The position numbers and the translations under genes were made by a program. From Pseudomonas peradeniyensis (GTDB taxonomy: Bacteria; Pseudomonadota; Gammaproteobacteria; Pseudomonadales; Pseudomonadaceae), in the NCBI RefSeq assembly GCF_014268935.2, contig NZ_JABWRJ020000001.1:620001-684000 (forward strand): a DNA stretch of 64,000 bases, in the 5' to 3' direction. The notes under the pieces are model-generated. The model ran no database searches, was not told the origin of the DNA, and was given only the letters and a program-made list of their open reading frames with translations. This document shows positions 23,316-30,610 of the stretch, in pieces (positions within the stretch are counted from its first letter, which is position 1; each line of letters begins with the position of its first letter).

Positions 23316-23345
23316 GTGGGAGCGGGCTTGCCCCACGATGAGGCC
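23316..23345. repeat. Single REP unit
   Basis: One GTGGGAGCGGGCTTGCCCCA unit followed by CGATGAGGCC, without its inverted partner. The rest of 23250-23480 holds no recognisable gene. Confidence 0.75.
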
Positions 23346-23488
23346 AGGACAGTTGTTTCAAGCGGATTACTAAGACTTTCCCTATTTCACGTAGGACGTT
23401 TCCCAAGCATGCTTTTACGGCCTTTCAGCTGTTGTTCTGGCCAGTCGCTCTCCTTAGTCTTGTCCTGTCGTTGCCAATTCAACGACCG

Positions 23489-23627
23489 GGTGTGCAAGCC
23501 CGTACAGGTACAACGCGAAAGCGCTTTTGGGCCTTGCCGGCAGTCTGCGGTTCTGGCCCTCCAATGGCGGCTATGCGTGGGAGGCCCTTGGGCCTGCCGA
23601 GTTCCTGTACCCTCGGTCTTGCACACC
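23489..23627 (+). other. Structured element upstream of a DUF3077 gene
   Basis: The ends GGTGTGCAAG (23489-23498) and CTTGCACACC (23618-23627) are perfect reverse complements, followed inward by further pairing (TACAGG / CCTGTA). Between them are several GC-rich stems, e.g. GGGCCTTGCCGGCAG and CCTTGGGCCTGCC. It looks like a multi-branched RNA or palindromic element. I recall similar sequences in front of DUF3077 genes in other pseudomonads, but cannot check this here. Confidence 0.45.
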
Positions 23628-23755
23628 TGCGTATAGCTGCCACCTATTCGAGTGCAAGCGGATTCAGGCAGTTTTCACATGACGGTACAGGAGTGCTGAA
23701 CCATGCTGAAAATCGTGCCCGACCCACCCCGCATCTTGCCCCGGGAGGTTCGCCC

Positions 23756-24043
23756 ATGACCCTCGATACGACCCCTCGAACCTCCCGCCCCACCACGGCC
23801 CACGCCCATTTCGGCACGTGCCACGACGCCCATCCACCGATGTTCTCGGTGCATGCCGGTATTGATGGCGAGGATGCGCTGGTGTGCGCGGTAGCGGCCT
23901 TGCAGGCGGCCTACGAAACCAATGCCATGGCCTTGGAAAAAGCCAGCGAACCACTGCGCAGCCTGCTGGTGGCGACGGAGAACTCCCTGGAGAAAGGGCT
24001 GGCCTTGGCGTCGGCTGTGCTGGATGGGATAGAGCGAGGCTGA
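23756..24043 (+). CDS. DUF3077-like small protein
   Basis: 95 residues from ATG 23756 behind GGGAGG. The C-terminal two thirds (MFSVHAGIDGEDALVCAVAALQAAYETNAMALEK then SLLVATENSLEKGLALASAVLDGIE) match the short all-helical DUF3077 family, which is widespread and multicopy in Pseudomonas. The function is unknown. The N-terminal 30 residues are Thr/Pro/His rich and variable. Confidence 0.7.
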   Translation: MTLDTTPRTSRPTTAHAHFGTCHDAHPPMFSVHAGIDGEDALVCAVAALQAAYETNAMALEKASEPLRSLLVATENSLEKGLALASAVLDGIERG

Positions 24044-24061
24044 ACAGACGTTGCAGGGCTG

Positions 24062-24364
24062 CTAGTAGTGAAACCTGCAGGCCAGCACAGTCAGTGCACC
24101 AGTTTCGTAGTAGTAGACGAAGCGATGCTCCTTGTTGATCCGCCGCGACCAGTAACCGGTCAGGTCGCCCTTCAAGGGCTCGGGTTTGCCCGTGCCCTTG
24201 AAGGGCGAGCGGCAGCATTCGTCGATCAGGGTCAGCACCCTGCCGAGGACCTTGGCGTCGGCAGACTGCCAGTACACGAAGTCCTCCCAGCCGATCGGCG
24301 TGAAGGACACCTTGATGGCGTTGCGGGCCTCAGCCTTGTTCTGCCGTTTCTGCTTCTGCGTCAT
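24062..24364 (-). CDS. yoeB: YoeB-type mRNA interferase toxin
   Basis: 100 residues from ATG 24362-24364. The core (about residues 17-100) is YoeB: VSFTPIGWEDFVYWQ, PEPLKGDLTGYWSRRINKEHRFVYYY, ending ACRFHY. The catalytic Glu/Arg and the C-terminal His-Tyr are in place, so it should cleave ribosome-bound mRNA. The start lies 35 bases inside the end of the antitoxin gene, a typical coupled overlap. The N-terminal 16 charged residues are an extension relative to E. coli YoeB and a start nearer VSFTP is possible. Confidence 0.93.
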   Translation of the reverse strand: MTQKQKRQNKAEARNAIKVSFTPIGWEDFVYWQSADAKVLGRVLTLIDECCRSPFKGTGKPEPLKGDLTGYWSRRINKEHRFVYYYETGALTVLACRFHY

Positions 24365-24614
24365 GCAACGGAATGTCCTTGCTGAAGGTATTTCCAGCCT
24401 TGTGCTGAGCGATGGACTGGCGCAGCCGCGACGCGTTGTTTTCAGTGCCCAGCAGGTACATGGTTTCGGCCATGGCGTTGTAGTCGTCCAAAGACAGCAG
24501 GACTACCGGCTCACCACGTTGCCGGGTAATGACCGTCGGCTCATGGTCGCGACAGACATCATCCATCGCTTGTTTCAGGCTGGCGCGAGCCTGGCTGAAA
24601 GTGAGTACGTTCAT
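24330..24614 (-). CDS. yefM: YefM/Phd-type antitoxin
   Basis: 94 residues from ATG 24612-24614 (MNVLTFSQARASLKQAMDDV) behind AAAGGA. The N-terminal Phd/YefM fold binds DNA (ITRQRGEPVVLLSLDDYNAMAETMYLL), and the C-terminal tail (SRLRQSIAQHKAG) wraps YoeB. It is the first gene of the pair and probably represses its own promoter. An AT-poor palindromic stretch, GAACGTTGTACGTATG, at 24753 lies too far upstream to be clearly its operator. Confidence 0.93.
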   Translation of the reverse strand: MNVLTFSQARASLKQAMDDVCRDHEPTVITRQRGEPVVLLSLDDYNAMAETMYLLGTENNASRLRQSIAQHKAGNTFSKDIPLHDAEAETAEQG

Positions 24615-24811
24615 TGGTTGTTCCTTTCTGAACACATCATGTACCACGGGCGTGCAAGGCTTGATGCAGGATCTGGCCGAGGCTTGCGTAGGGCATTTTT
24701 GACCGATACCTGACCAGGGATGCTCGACCTGGGAGTTGCCTGGGAATGTACAGAACGTTGTACGTATGCGCCAAGCCCGCTTATCCGATGGTGCACGGCG
24801 GCATGCAAGCC

Positions 24812-25261
24812 TTAGTGATCGAGCATCTTGTGATAGGTCACGAAATCCTGCTCGGCCACATACCCCAGCGATTCATACAACGCCTGGGCGGCAAGGTTGG
24901 TCCGGGCTGTGTCCAGGCTCAACCGCTGCGCGCCCTCGGCCTGGAAAATTTCGATCAATTGCTGCATCAGGTAACGGGCATGACCGCCCCTGCGGGCGTG
25001 CGGGGCAACGAACAGGTCATACAGCCAATAGAAGCGCTTCATCGCCAGCGAGCAGGTCGCCGGGTACAGCTGGGCAAAGGCGATAGCCTGGCCGTCGGCG
25101 TCCAGCAGTAGGTAGATGCGCGAGTTGCCGGTTTCGAGGTTGGCCTTGAGGAACGTGCGGGAAGCGGGCAGGTCATCCGCCTCCTGGTAGAACATCCGGT
25201 ACTGGTTGAAGAGGTCCGCGGCGGCGTCCAGGTGGTGCAGATCACAGGCAATGACGTTCAT
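24812..25261 (-). CDS. GNAT family N-acetyltransferase
   Basis: 149 residues. The acetyl-CoA site is present in the form LYDLFVAPHARRGGHARYLMQQL (motif A with RRxGxA), followed by ALYESLGYV (motif B). The substrate is unknown; the N-terminal part (DLHHLDAAADLFNQYRMFY) is like small GNATs acting on amines or amino acids. It is monocistronic on the minus strand; the start is ATG 25259-25261. Confidence 0.88.
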   Translation of the reverse strand: MNVIACDLHHLDAAADLFNQYRMFYQEADDLPASRTFLKANLETGNSRIYLLLDADGQAIAFAQLYPATCSLAMKRFYWLYDLFVAPHARRGGHARYLMQQLIEIFQAEGAQRLSLDTARTNLAAQALYESLGYVAEQDFVTYHKMLDH

Positions 25262-25296
25262 GTCGGGGCTCGCTATCAGGCTGTCCAGCGCCCTTG

Positions 25297-25530
25297 CTAT
25301 GTGGGGCGATCCTGCAGGATTTCATGAAACACATCCGGCCGTACAGATGCGATATGCAGTAGCGTACGTGCAGCTCCCGAAGGCGTGCGCCGGCCTTGTT
25401 CCCACTCTTGCAACGTACGTACGGAGACGCCGAGCAGCTCAGCGAACTTCAGCTGGGACAAGCCGGTCTTGCTCCGGGCCTCTACGACTTGCTGGCGTCC
25501 ATTCAGGCCATTAGCATCCGTTTTCCTCAC
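25297..25530 (-). CDS. Orphan HigA-like helix-turn-helix antitoxin, apparently N-terminally shortened
   Basis: 77 residues from GTG 25528-25530. An Xre-type helix-turn-helix (VVEARSKTGLSQLKFAELLG then VSVRTLQEWEQGRRTPSGAARTLLHI) typical of HigA/NadS antitoxins. In that family a RelE-like toxin normally precedes it and about 20 further N-terminal residues are present. Neither is found here, since a different gene starts on the opposite strand at 25576. It could be a solitary regulator or a remnant of a toxin-antitoxin pair. Confidence 0.65.
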   Translation of the reverse strand: MRKTDANGLNGRQQVVEARSKTGLSQLKFAELLGVSVRTLQEWEQGRRTPSGAARTLLHIASVRPDVFHEILQDRPT

Positions 25531-25575
25531 TCACGGCCCTGCGCAAACCACGGCCGGCTCCAGGATCAAGGACGA

Positions 25576-25947
25576 ATGTTGCCGTTGCTTTCCCGTTTCC
25601 TACTGCACACACTGGCCTGTGTGGCGTTTCCTTTTCTCTTGAGTCTGGGCTTCGATCTGTACCAGCAACATGTCGGCCCGCCCATGGCGCGAGGCGTCAG
25701 CGTCGGCTTGGCGACGATGATGGTGTTCTACGCCTTCGTGCTCTTCAACCTGCTGATGGTGGCCATTCCAAGGGCGTCACTGCGCTACGGCTTGGCGCTG
25801 TTGCTGATGTTGTTGGTGCTGGCGTTCTTCAATACCTTGCACCCGTTGCGGGCGCTGGGTTTCGCACTGTTATGCGGTGGTTTGTGCGGGGCGGCGATCA
25901 GCATGACGCCCGCAGTGACATCGTTGTTGAACAGGTGCCGCAGGTGA
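25576..25947 (+). CDS. Small integral membrane protein, function unknown
   Basis: 123 residues from ATG 25576 behind AAGGACG. About four hydrophobic helices (HTLACVAFPFLLSLGFDLY, VGLATMMVFYAFVLFNLLMV, YGLALLLMLLVLAFF, LGFALLCGGLCGAAISM) and a short basic tail RCRR. No family recognised. It is divergent from the lone antitoxin gene, with only 45 bases between starts. Confidence 0.6.
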   Translation: MLPLLSRFLLHTLACVAFPFLLSLGFDLYQQHVGPPMARGVSVGLATMMVFYAFVLFNLLMVAIPRASLRYGLALLLMLLVLAFFNTLHPLRALGFALLCGGLCGAAISMTPAVTSLLNRCRR

Positions 25948-25965
25948 GGGCTCCAGCGTGAGGGA

Positions 25966-26538
25966 TCAGCAGACCAGCACGCGTCGCTCTTCGAGCCATC
26001 GTTCGAAGCAGGTGAAGGTCTCGACCGCTGCCTTTACCGTCCGGGCCTGGGCGGCAGGCTCCGGATCGGCGCCAGCCAGTCGATCGAGGAAGCTGCGCCA
26101 GCGTACGCCGGTCTGCGGGCCGTAGATGTCGAGAAACGCACCGCCGTTGTCGGCGTCGATACCCAGGCGTTCAGCCATGGCCCGCTTGAGCACCTGGCCG
26201 CCCAGGGTGGAGCCTTCCAGTACATACATCACGCCGAGCGCACTCGCTTCATCATCGATACGGGGTAGGGTGTGGCACAAGGGCAGTGCTTCGACATCGA
26301 TGGCCAGGGCGCCCAGGTCGCGGGACAAGGCGGGTGTCTTGCTGCGTTCGGTGCCCTGGTACTCGGCCAGCAAGATGTCCAGCGGCGCATGGAAGCCATG
26401 GTAAGCCGCAAGTAGACGCGCATAGGCCGCCCGGTCGAAACCTTCGCTGAAGAACGGCAGGCGCGCCTCCAGCCCCTCGTGGCAGGCGCGGGTACCTTCG
26501 CGCAAGGCAAGCAACAGCGGGCTGACGGTAACGGACAT
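25966..26538 (-). CDS. Biliverdin-producing heme oxygenase
   Basis: 190 residues from ATG 26536-26538. Heme oxygenase fold: LREGTRACHEGLEARLPFF contains the proximal histidine, followed by YARLLAAYHGFHAPLD, and ALGVMYVLEGSTLGGQVLKR is the conserved distal helix with its glycine pair. Such enzymes open heme to biliverdin, CO and iron. Bacterial copies serve either iron acquisition (PigA) or phytochrome chromophore supply (BphO). No phytochrome or heme receptor is adjacent, so the role is open. Confidence 0.88.
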   Translation of the reverse strand: MSVTVSPLLLALREGTRACHEGLEARLPFFSEGFDRAAYARLLAAYHGFHAPLDILLAEYQGTERSKTPALSRDLGALAIDVEALPLCHTLPRIDDEASALGVMYVLEGSTLGGQVLKRAMAERLGIDADNGGAFLDIYGPQTGVRWRSFLDRLAGADPEPAAQARTVKAAVETFTCFERWLEERRVLVC

Positions 26539-26688
26539 GGCGCAGGCTCTGGCAGTGACGCATCCGATACTGCCAGATCCCATGGCGCAACCACCACTGT
26601 CGATTTTCCGCACCTGGCATTTGATCTGTGGAATCATTGCGCCGCCTCTGGAGTGGGGCTTTCACGGCTAAGACAGGAATGCAGCACG

Positions 26689-27729
26689 ATGCGCGCAACA
26701 ACAAGGAACTGGCTGGCCCTGGGGCTGGCGTTGCTACCGGGCCTGGTCGGCGCGGCGGAGCCAGAGCCGGTACCGGTGTACCGGGAGATCAAGGACTGGG
26801 TGGTGGGCTGCGACAACACGCGCTTCTGCACCGCGGTGTTGGCCGATCATCCGGAGAAGATGCGGGTGGGCATGCTGGTGCAGCGCGAGGCGGGCGCCTG
26901 GGGCAACCTGCACCTGACCCTGGTGGGCAGCACCGACTGGTCGGGCGAGCCCCTGCTCGACGGCCAGCTGCTGGTCGCCCCCTGGCGCATGACCCGTGGC
27001 GTCGAGACCACCCTGGAACTGGAAGGCGCCGATGCCTACGCCGTGTTGCGGCAATTGCGCAATGGCCAGCGCCTGGTGGACGACACCCGGCCAGGGGAGC
27101 GCGTGAGTTCGCTGCAAGGCCTGAGCGCCGCCTTGCTGCTGATGGATGCGGTGCAGGGCCGGGTCGGCCACTACAGCGCGCTGGTGCGACCCGGTGACAG
27201 CGTCGCCGACGCCCAGTTGCCCATCCCGGCCAAGCCCCGGGGGCCGGCCTTTGTTGCAGCCACGCCCCTTAGCGAGCAGGAACTGGCGGGCATCAACCCG
27301 GTAGTGATGGCCAAGGCGGCCGCCGAAGACCAGTTGAAGAACGAATTCGATGAGGCCCCCAAGCTTGAGCTGCATGCCCTGGACGACCAGCACGCCCTGG
27401 CGCTGCTCAGCTACAACTGCAACGACTTCCATTGCCTCTACGCGTTGTACAAGGTGTCGCGTGAGGCGCCTTATGCCCTTGGACCGCTGGAGTTCGAGGC
27501 GCCGTCCAGCCCGGTGCTGATCAGCCGGATGCGCGACGCCATCGAGTTCTACCCCAAAAAGGGCGAGCTCTACAGCTATGCCAAGGACGACTATCCCGGC
27601 AGTTGCGGGGTCGAGGAAAGCTGGCGCTACGACGGCCAGCGCATGCGCCTGGTCAGGTTGGCGCGGATGGACCGCTGTGCCGAGCTGGGCCCGGACAGTT
27701 GGCCGGTACTATGGCGCAGCGAAGGCTGA
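26689..27729 (+). CDS. DUF1176 exported protein, copy 1
   Basis: 346 residues with a signal peptide (LALGLALLPGLVGAAEP). It carries the DUF1176 hallmarks: VYREIKDWVVGCDNTRFCTAVL near the mature N-terminus, then two similar half domains, with paired cysteines (GCDNTRFC, NCNDFHC, GSCGVEE/DRC) probably forming disulphides, and WRYDGQRMRLVRL and WPVLWR near the end. It is periplasmic; function unknown. A close paralogue follows 30 bases downstream, so the two are a tandem duplication and likely one operon. Confidence 0.85.
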   Translation: MRATTRNWLALGLALLPGLVGAAEPEPVPVYREIKDWVVGCDNTRFCTAVLADHPEKMRVGMLVQREAGAWGNLHLTLVGSTDWSGEPLLDGQLLVAPWRMTRGVETTLELEGADAYAVLRQLRNGQRLVDDTRPGERVSSLQGLSAALLLMDAVQGRVGHYSALVRPGDSVADAQLPIPAKPRGPAFVAATPLSEQELAGINPVVMAKAAAEDQLKNEFDEAPKLELHALDDQHALALLSYNCNDFHCLYALYKVSREAPYALGPLEFEAPSSPVLISRMRDAIEFYPKKGELYSYAKDDYPGSCGVEESWRYDGQRMRLVRLARMDRCAELGPDSWPVLWRSEG

Positions 27730-27759
27730 AAACGTGAAAGGGACGTCAGGGGCAACACC

Positions 27760-28809
27760 ATGCAATGGATGAAACACCACCGTGCGGCACTGCTGCTGGC
27801 GCTCATGGCGCCACTGGCCGCGCAGGCCGAAAGCGCCCAGACAGCGCTCGAAGCGGTGCCGCTGTACCGGCAGGTCAAGGACTGGGCGGTAGGCTGTGAC
27901 AACACCCGCGCCTGTACCGCGTTGCTGGCGATCGACGACGAGCTGATGAGCGGCCTGAAGACCATCGTCCGGCGCGAGGCGGGACCGCAGGGCAAGCTCG
28001 AGCTGACGCTGCGTGTCGGGCCGGCGTTTGCCGACCAGGTGTTGCTCGATGGGCAGGAACTGCCGGCCCAATGGCGGCGGATCCAAGGTGAGTACGATTT
28101 CGACCTGCAGCTCGAAGGCGATGCGGCGCTGGCGCTGATTCGTCAGATACGCAACGGCAATCGCCTGAGTTCGTTGACCGAGGATGGCGAGCTGGTCGCG
28201 TCGTTGCAGGGGATCAGTGGTGCGTTGCTGGCCATCGATGCGGTTCAGGGGCGGGTAGGGCATGTCGATGCGCTGGTGCGGGTGGGTGACGCCCCGGCTG
28301 CCGAGGTGCCTGACGCTCCTGTCGCGGTGGCGTTACCACGGTTCGTCGCTGCGCCGGGTATGAACGACGAGCAGGCCCATGAGATCGGCAGGGCGGTGAA
28401 GCGCCAGGCGAAGGTCGAAGGCGATGTACCGGGCATGAGCAACAGTTATTACGAGGTTCACCCGCTGGACGATGCCAATGTCCTGGTCATCCTCAACGTG
28501 GGGTGCAGTGGCGAGTTCTGCGCCAATTACCTGTATCGGGTGTCTCGTGCCGCGCCCTACCAGATCAGTGAAATGGCCTTCGAGGCGCCAACGCCGTTGC
28601 TGGCTCCGCGCCTGAGTGGCTACGCGGCGTTCGATGCGCGAAGCGGCCAACTGTATGTTGCGGACAAGAGCCAGCTCGAGCGAGGTTGCGGGCTGATCCA
28701 GCAGTGGCGCTACGATGGTGAGCGCATGCGCCTGGAGCGGGTGGCCCGGCTGGATCGCTGTGGGTACGTAAAGCCGGAATTCTGGCCGGTGCTATGGCGC
28801 CTTGGTTGA
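27760..28809 (+). CDS. DUF1176 exported protein, copy 2
   Basis: 349 residues with a signal peptide ending near AAQAESA. Collinear with copy 1: VPLYRQVKDWAVGCDNTRACTALL versus VPVYREIKDWVVGCDNTRFCTAVL, CSGEFCANYLYRVSRAAPY versus CNDFHCLYALYKVSREAPY, and the same WRYDGERMRLERVARLDRC/WPVLWR end. The two have diverged substantially, so the duplication is old. Copy 2 ends 33 bases from the convergent TauE gene. Confidence 0.85.
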   Translation: MQWMKHHRAALLLALMAPLAAQAESAQTALEAVPLYRQVKDWAVGCDNTRACTALLAIDDELMSGLKTIVRREAGPQGKLELTLRVGPAFADQVLLDGQELPAQWRRIQGEYDFDLQLEGDAALALIRQIRNGNRLSSLTEDGELVASLQGISGALLAIDAVQGRVGHVDALVRVGDAPAAEVPDAPVAVALPRFVAAPGMNDEQAHEIGRAVKRQAKVEGDVPGMSNSYYEVHPLDDANVLVILNVGCSGEFCANYLYRVSRAAPYQISEMAFEAPTPLLAPRLSGYAAFDARSGQLYVADKSQLERGCGLIQQWRYDGERMRLERVARLDRCGYVKPEFWPVLWRLG

Positions 28810-28842
28810 CACGTTCCCTGTAGTAGCGGCCTGAGGGATGGC

Positions 28843-29628
28843 TCAGAACGCCAACTTGTAGCCAATCAGCAACAGCATGGTCGCCAGGCAAGGCCGCAGC
28901 ACGCGGTCGGAGATGCGCCCGGTCAGGTGGCTGCCCAGGTAGATCCCCGGCAGCGAACCCAGCAGCAGGTAGCCCAAGAGCGACCAGTCCATGTTGCCCA
29001 TGCCGGCATGACCCAGGCCAGCCACCAGGGTCAGTGGCACGGCGTGGGCGATCTCGGTGCCGACCAGGCGGCGGGTGACCAGGAACGGATACAGCAGGAA
29101 CAGCGCCACCGTGCCCAGCGCGCCGGCGCCGATGGAGGTGAGGGTAACCATCACGCCCAGCACCACGCCGGTGATCACGGTGAGGATGTTCAGGGTGCGG
29201 TCGCTGAGGTGGTAGTGATCGCCGGCATGCTTGCTGGCGAAGGCCTGCAGGCGCGATTTGAACAGGATTGCCAGGGCGGTGAGGATCAGCACCACCGCCA
29301 GGCCTTGTTTGATGATGGCGTTGAGCGCGGAGGTGTCGGCATGCAGGGTGCTGAGGAACCACAGGGTCAGCGCGGCAGCGGGGACGCTGCCCAGGCTCAG
29401 CCAGCCGGTGATCTTCCAGTCGATGTTCTTGTTGCGGCCATGCACCCAGACGCCACTGGCCTTGGTGATGGCGGCGTAGAGCAGGTCGGTGCCCACGGCG
29501 GTGGCCGGGTTGATGCCGAACCACAGCAGGATCGGGGTCATCAGCGAACCGCCGCCGACGCCGGTCATGCCGACGATGAAGCCCACAACCAGGCCCGCAA
29601 TGGTGAAACCGAAAGAACCTACATCCAT
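28843..29628 (-). CDS. TauE/SafE family membrane transporter
   Basis: 261 residues with eight hydrophobic helices and the family start GFTIAGLVVGFIVGMTGVGGGSLMTPILLWFGI repeated in the second half (GVVLGVMVTLTSIGAGALGTVALFLLYP). These proteins export sulphite or sulphoacetate or import related anions. The start is ATG 29626-29628. No sulphur genes are adjacent, so the substrate is open. Confidence 0.88.
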   Translation of the reverse strand: MDVGSFGFTIAGLVVGFIVGMTGVGGGSLMTPILLWFGINPATAVGTDLLYAAITKASGVWVHGRNKNIDWKITGWLSLGSVPAAALTLWFLSTLHADTSALNAIIKQGLAVVLILTALAILFKSRLQAFASKHAGDHYHLSDRTLNILTVITGVVLGVMVTLTSIGAGALGTVALFLLYPFLVTRRLVGTEIAHAVPLTLVAGLGHAGMGNMDWSLLGYLLLGSLPGIYLGSHLTGRISDRVLRPCLATMLLLIGYKLAF

Positions 29629-29747
29629 ACGCTACTCGACGCCCAGCTTGCCCGTGATCGGATGGATGCCAGCATATAGATTTTTTTATAGCCAAATAGA
29701 CTTGTTCGTTATTAGGTTATAACTGGTGCGGGAGTCCACTGGCCTTG

Positions 29748-29863
29748 TGTAGGAGCGGCCTTGCGTCGCGAAAGGGCTGCGCAGCGGCCCCGGATTTCAG
29801 CGTTTAAGCAAAAATCGCCGGGGCCGCTTTGCGGCCCTTTCGCGACACAAGGCCGCTCCTACA
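29748..29863. repeat. Long palindromic repeat, TGTAGGAGCGG type, intact
   Basis: About 116 bp with the same ends (TGTAGGAGCGGCCTTGCGTC and GGCCGCTCCTACA) and inner stems as the copy at 21050. It lies between the tauE start and the end of the XRE-cupin gene. Confidence 0.85.
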
Positions 29864-29894
29864 GGGAGATGAGTAACCCCTGGGGCCAAGAGCT

Positions 29895-30497
29895 TCACCG
29901 ATCAGTCATCACCACCACCACCTGCGCATCGCCGCCATCCTCGCTCTCCGACAGGTAGATATGCCCCACCTGGCTGTCGAAATACGCCGTCTCCCGCGGG
30001 CCGATGCTGACCGCCTCGCCGGTCTCGAACTCGATGCGCACGCGCCCGCTGATGACCATGGCGAATTCCTGGCCGGGGTGGCGGATGAAATCGTCGAACT
30101 GGCCGCGTTCACGGGCGATGATGCGGGCATAGGCCGGGGTCATGCGCCGTTCGGGGAAGGCGCCGGCAATCGGGTAGTAGTCGTAGGTGCCGGTGGAATA
30201 GCCCGCCACCGTTGCCAGCGAATCGACCACCACGGTGGCCGGCTGCGGCGCGCCCACCGGCCCGCTGGCGCGGAACAGCTGGGCGATGTCCAGGTTCAGG
30301 GCGCGGGCGGCGGCGGCCAGTTTTTCGTAACTCACCGAGACCTGCGCCAGCTCCATTTTCGACAGCGTGGACAGCGGCACGCCGCTGAGCGCCGACAGCT
30401 GCTTGAGCGTCATCTGCCTGGCCTTGCGCACCTGGCGCAGGCGCGCGCCGACTTCACTGCGGTCGAGCGGGGGGCGGGTGGAGGGGACGTCGGGCAT
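29895..30497 (-). CDS. XRE-cupin transcriptional regulator
   Basis: 200 residues. N-terminal Xre helix-turn-helix (VGARLRQVRKARQMTLKQLS then LSGVPLSTLSKMELAQVSVSYEKLAAAARAL), C-terminal cupin (RHPGQEFAMVISGRVRIEF then PRETAYFDSQVGHIYLSE). This type usually controls a divergent catabolic gene; here the D-amino-acid dehydrogenase-like gene starts 113 bp away on the other strand with an inverted repeat between them. Confidence 0.9.
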   Translation of the reverse strand: MPDVPSTRPPLDRSEVGARLRQVRKARQMTLKQLSALSGVPLSTLSKMELAQVSVSYEKLAAAARALNLDIAQLFRASGPVGAPQPATVVVDSLATVAGYSTGTYDYYPIAGAFPERRMTPAYARIIARERGQFDDFIRHPGQEFAMVISGRVRIEFETGEAVSIGPRETAYFDSQVGHIYLSESEDGGDAQVVVVMTDR

Positions 30498-30556
30498 CGG
30501 GGCTCTCGGGCTGTACTTTGGTCGGGCATCTTACCTTGGCGCCTTGCGCATTCCTA

Positions 30557-30576
30557 AATTCTCATATATTAGAATT
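30557..30576. promoter_or_regulatory. Probable XRE-cupin operator
   Basis: AATTCT (30557-30562) and AGAATT (30571-30576) form a perfect inverted repeat with an 8-base AT spacer, in the middle of the divergent promoter region. ATTCTCA also occurs as a direct repeat at 30558 and 30574. Confidence 0.55.
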
Positions 30577-30610
30577 CTCACAAATGATAATTAGCGCCGC
30601 AGGAGCGTGC

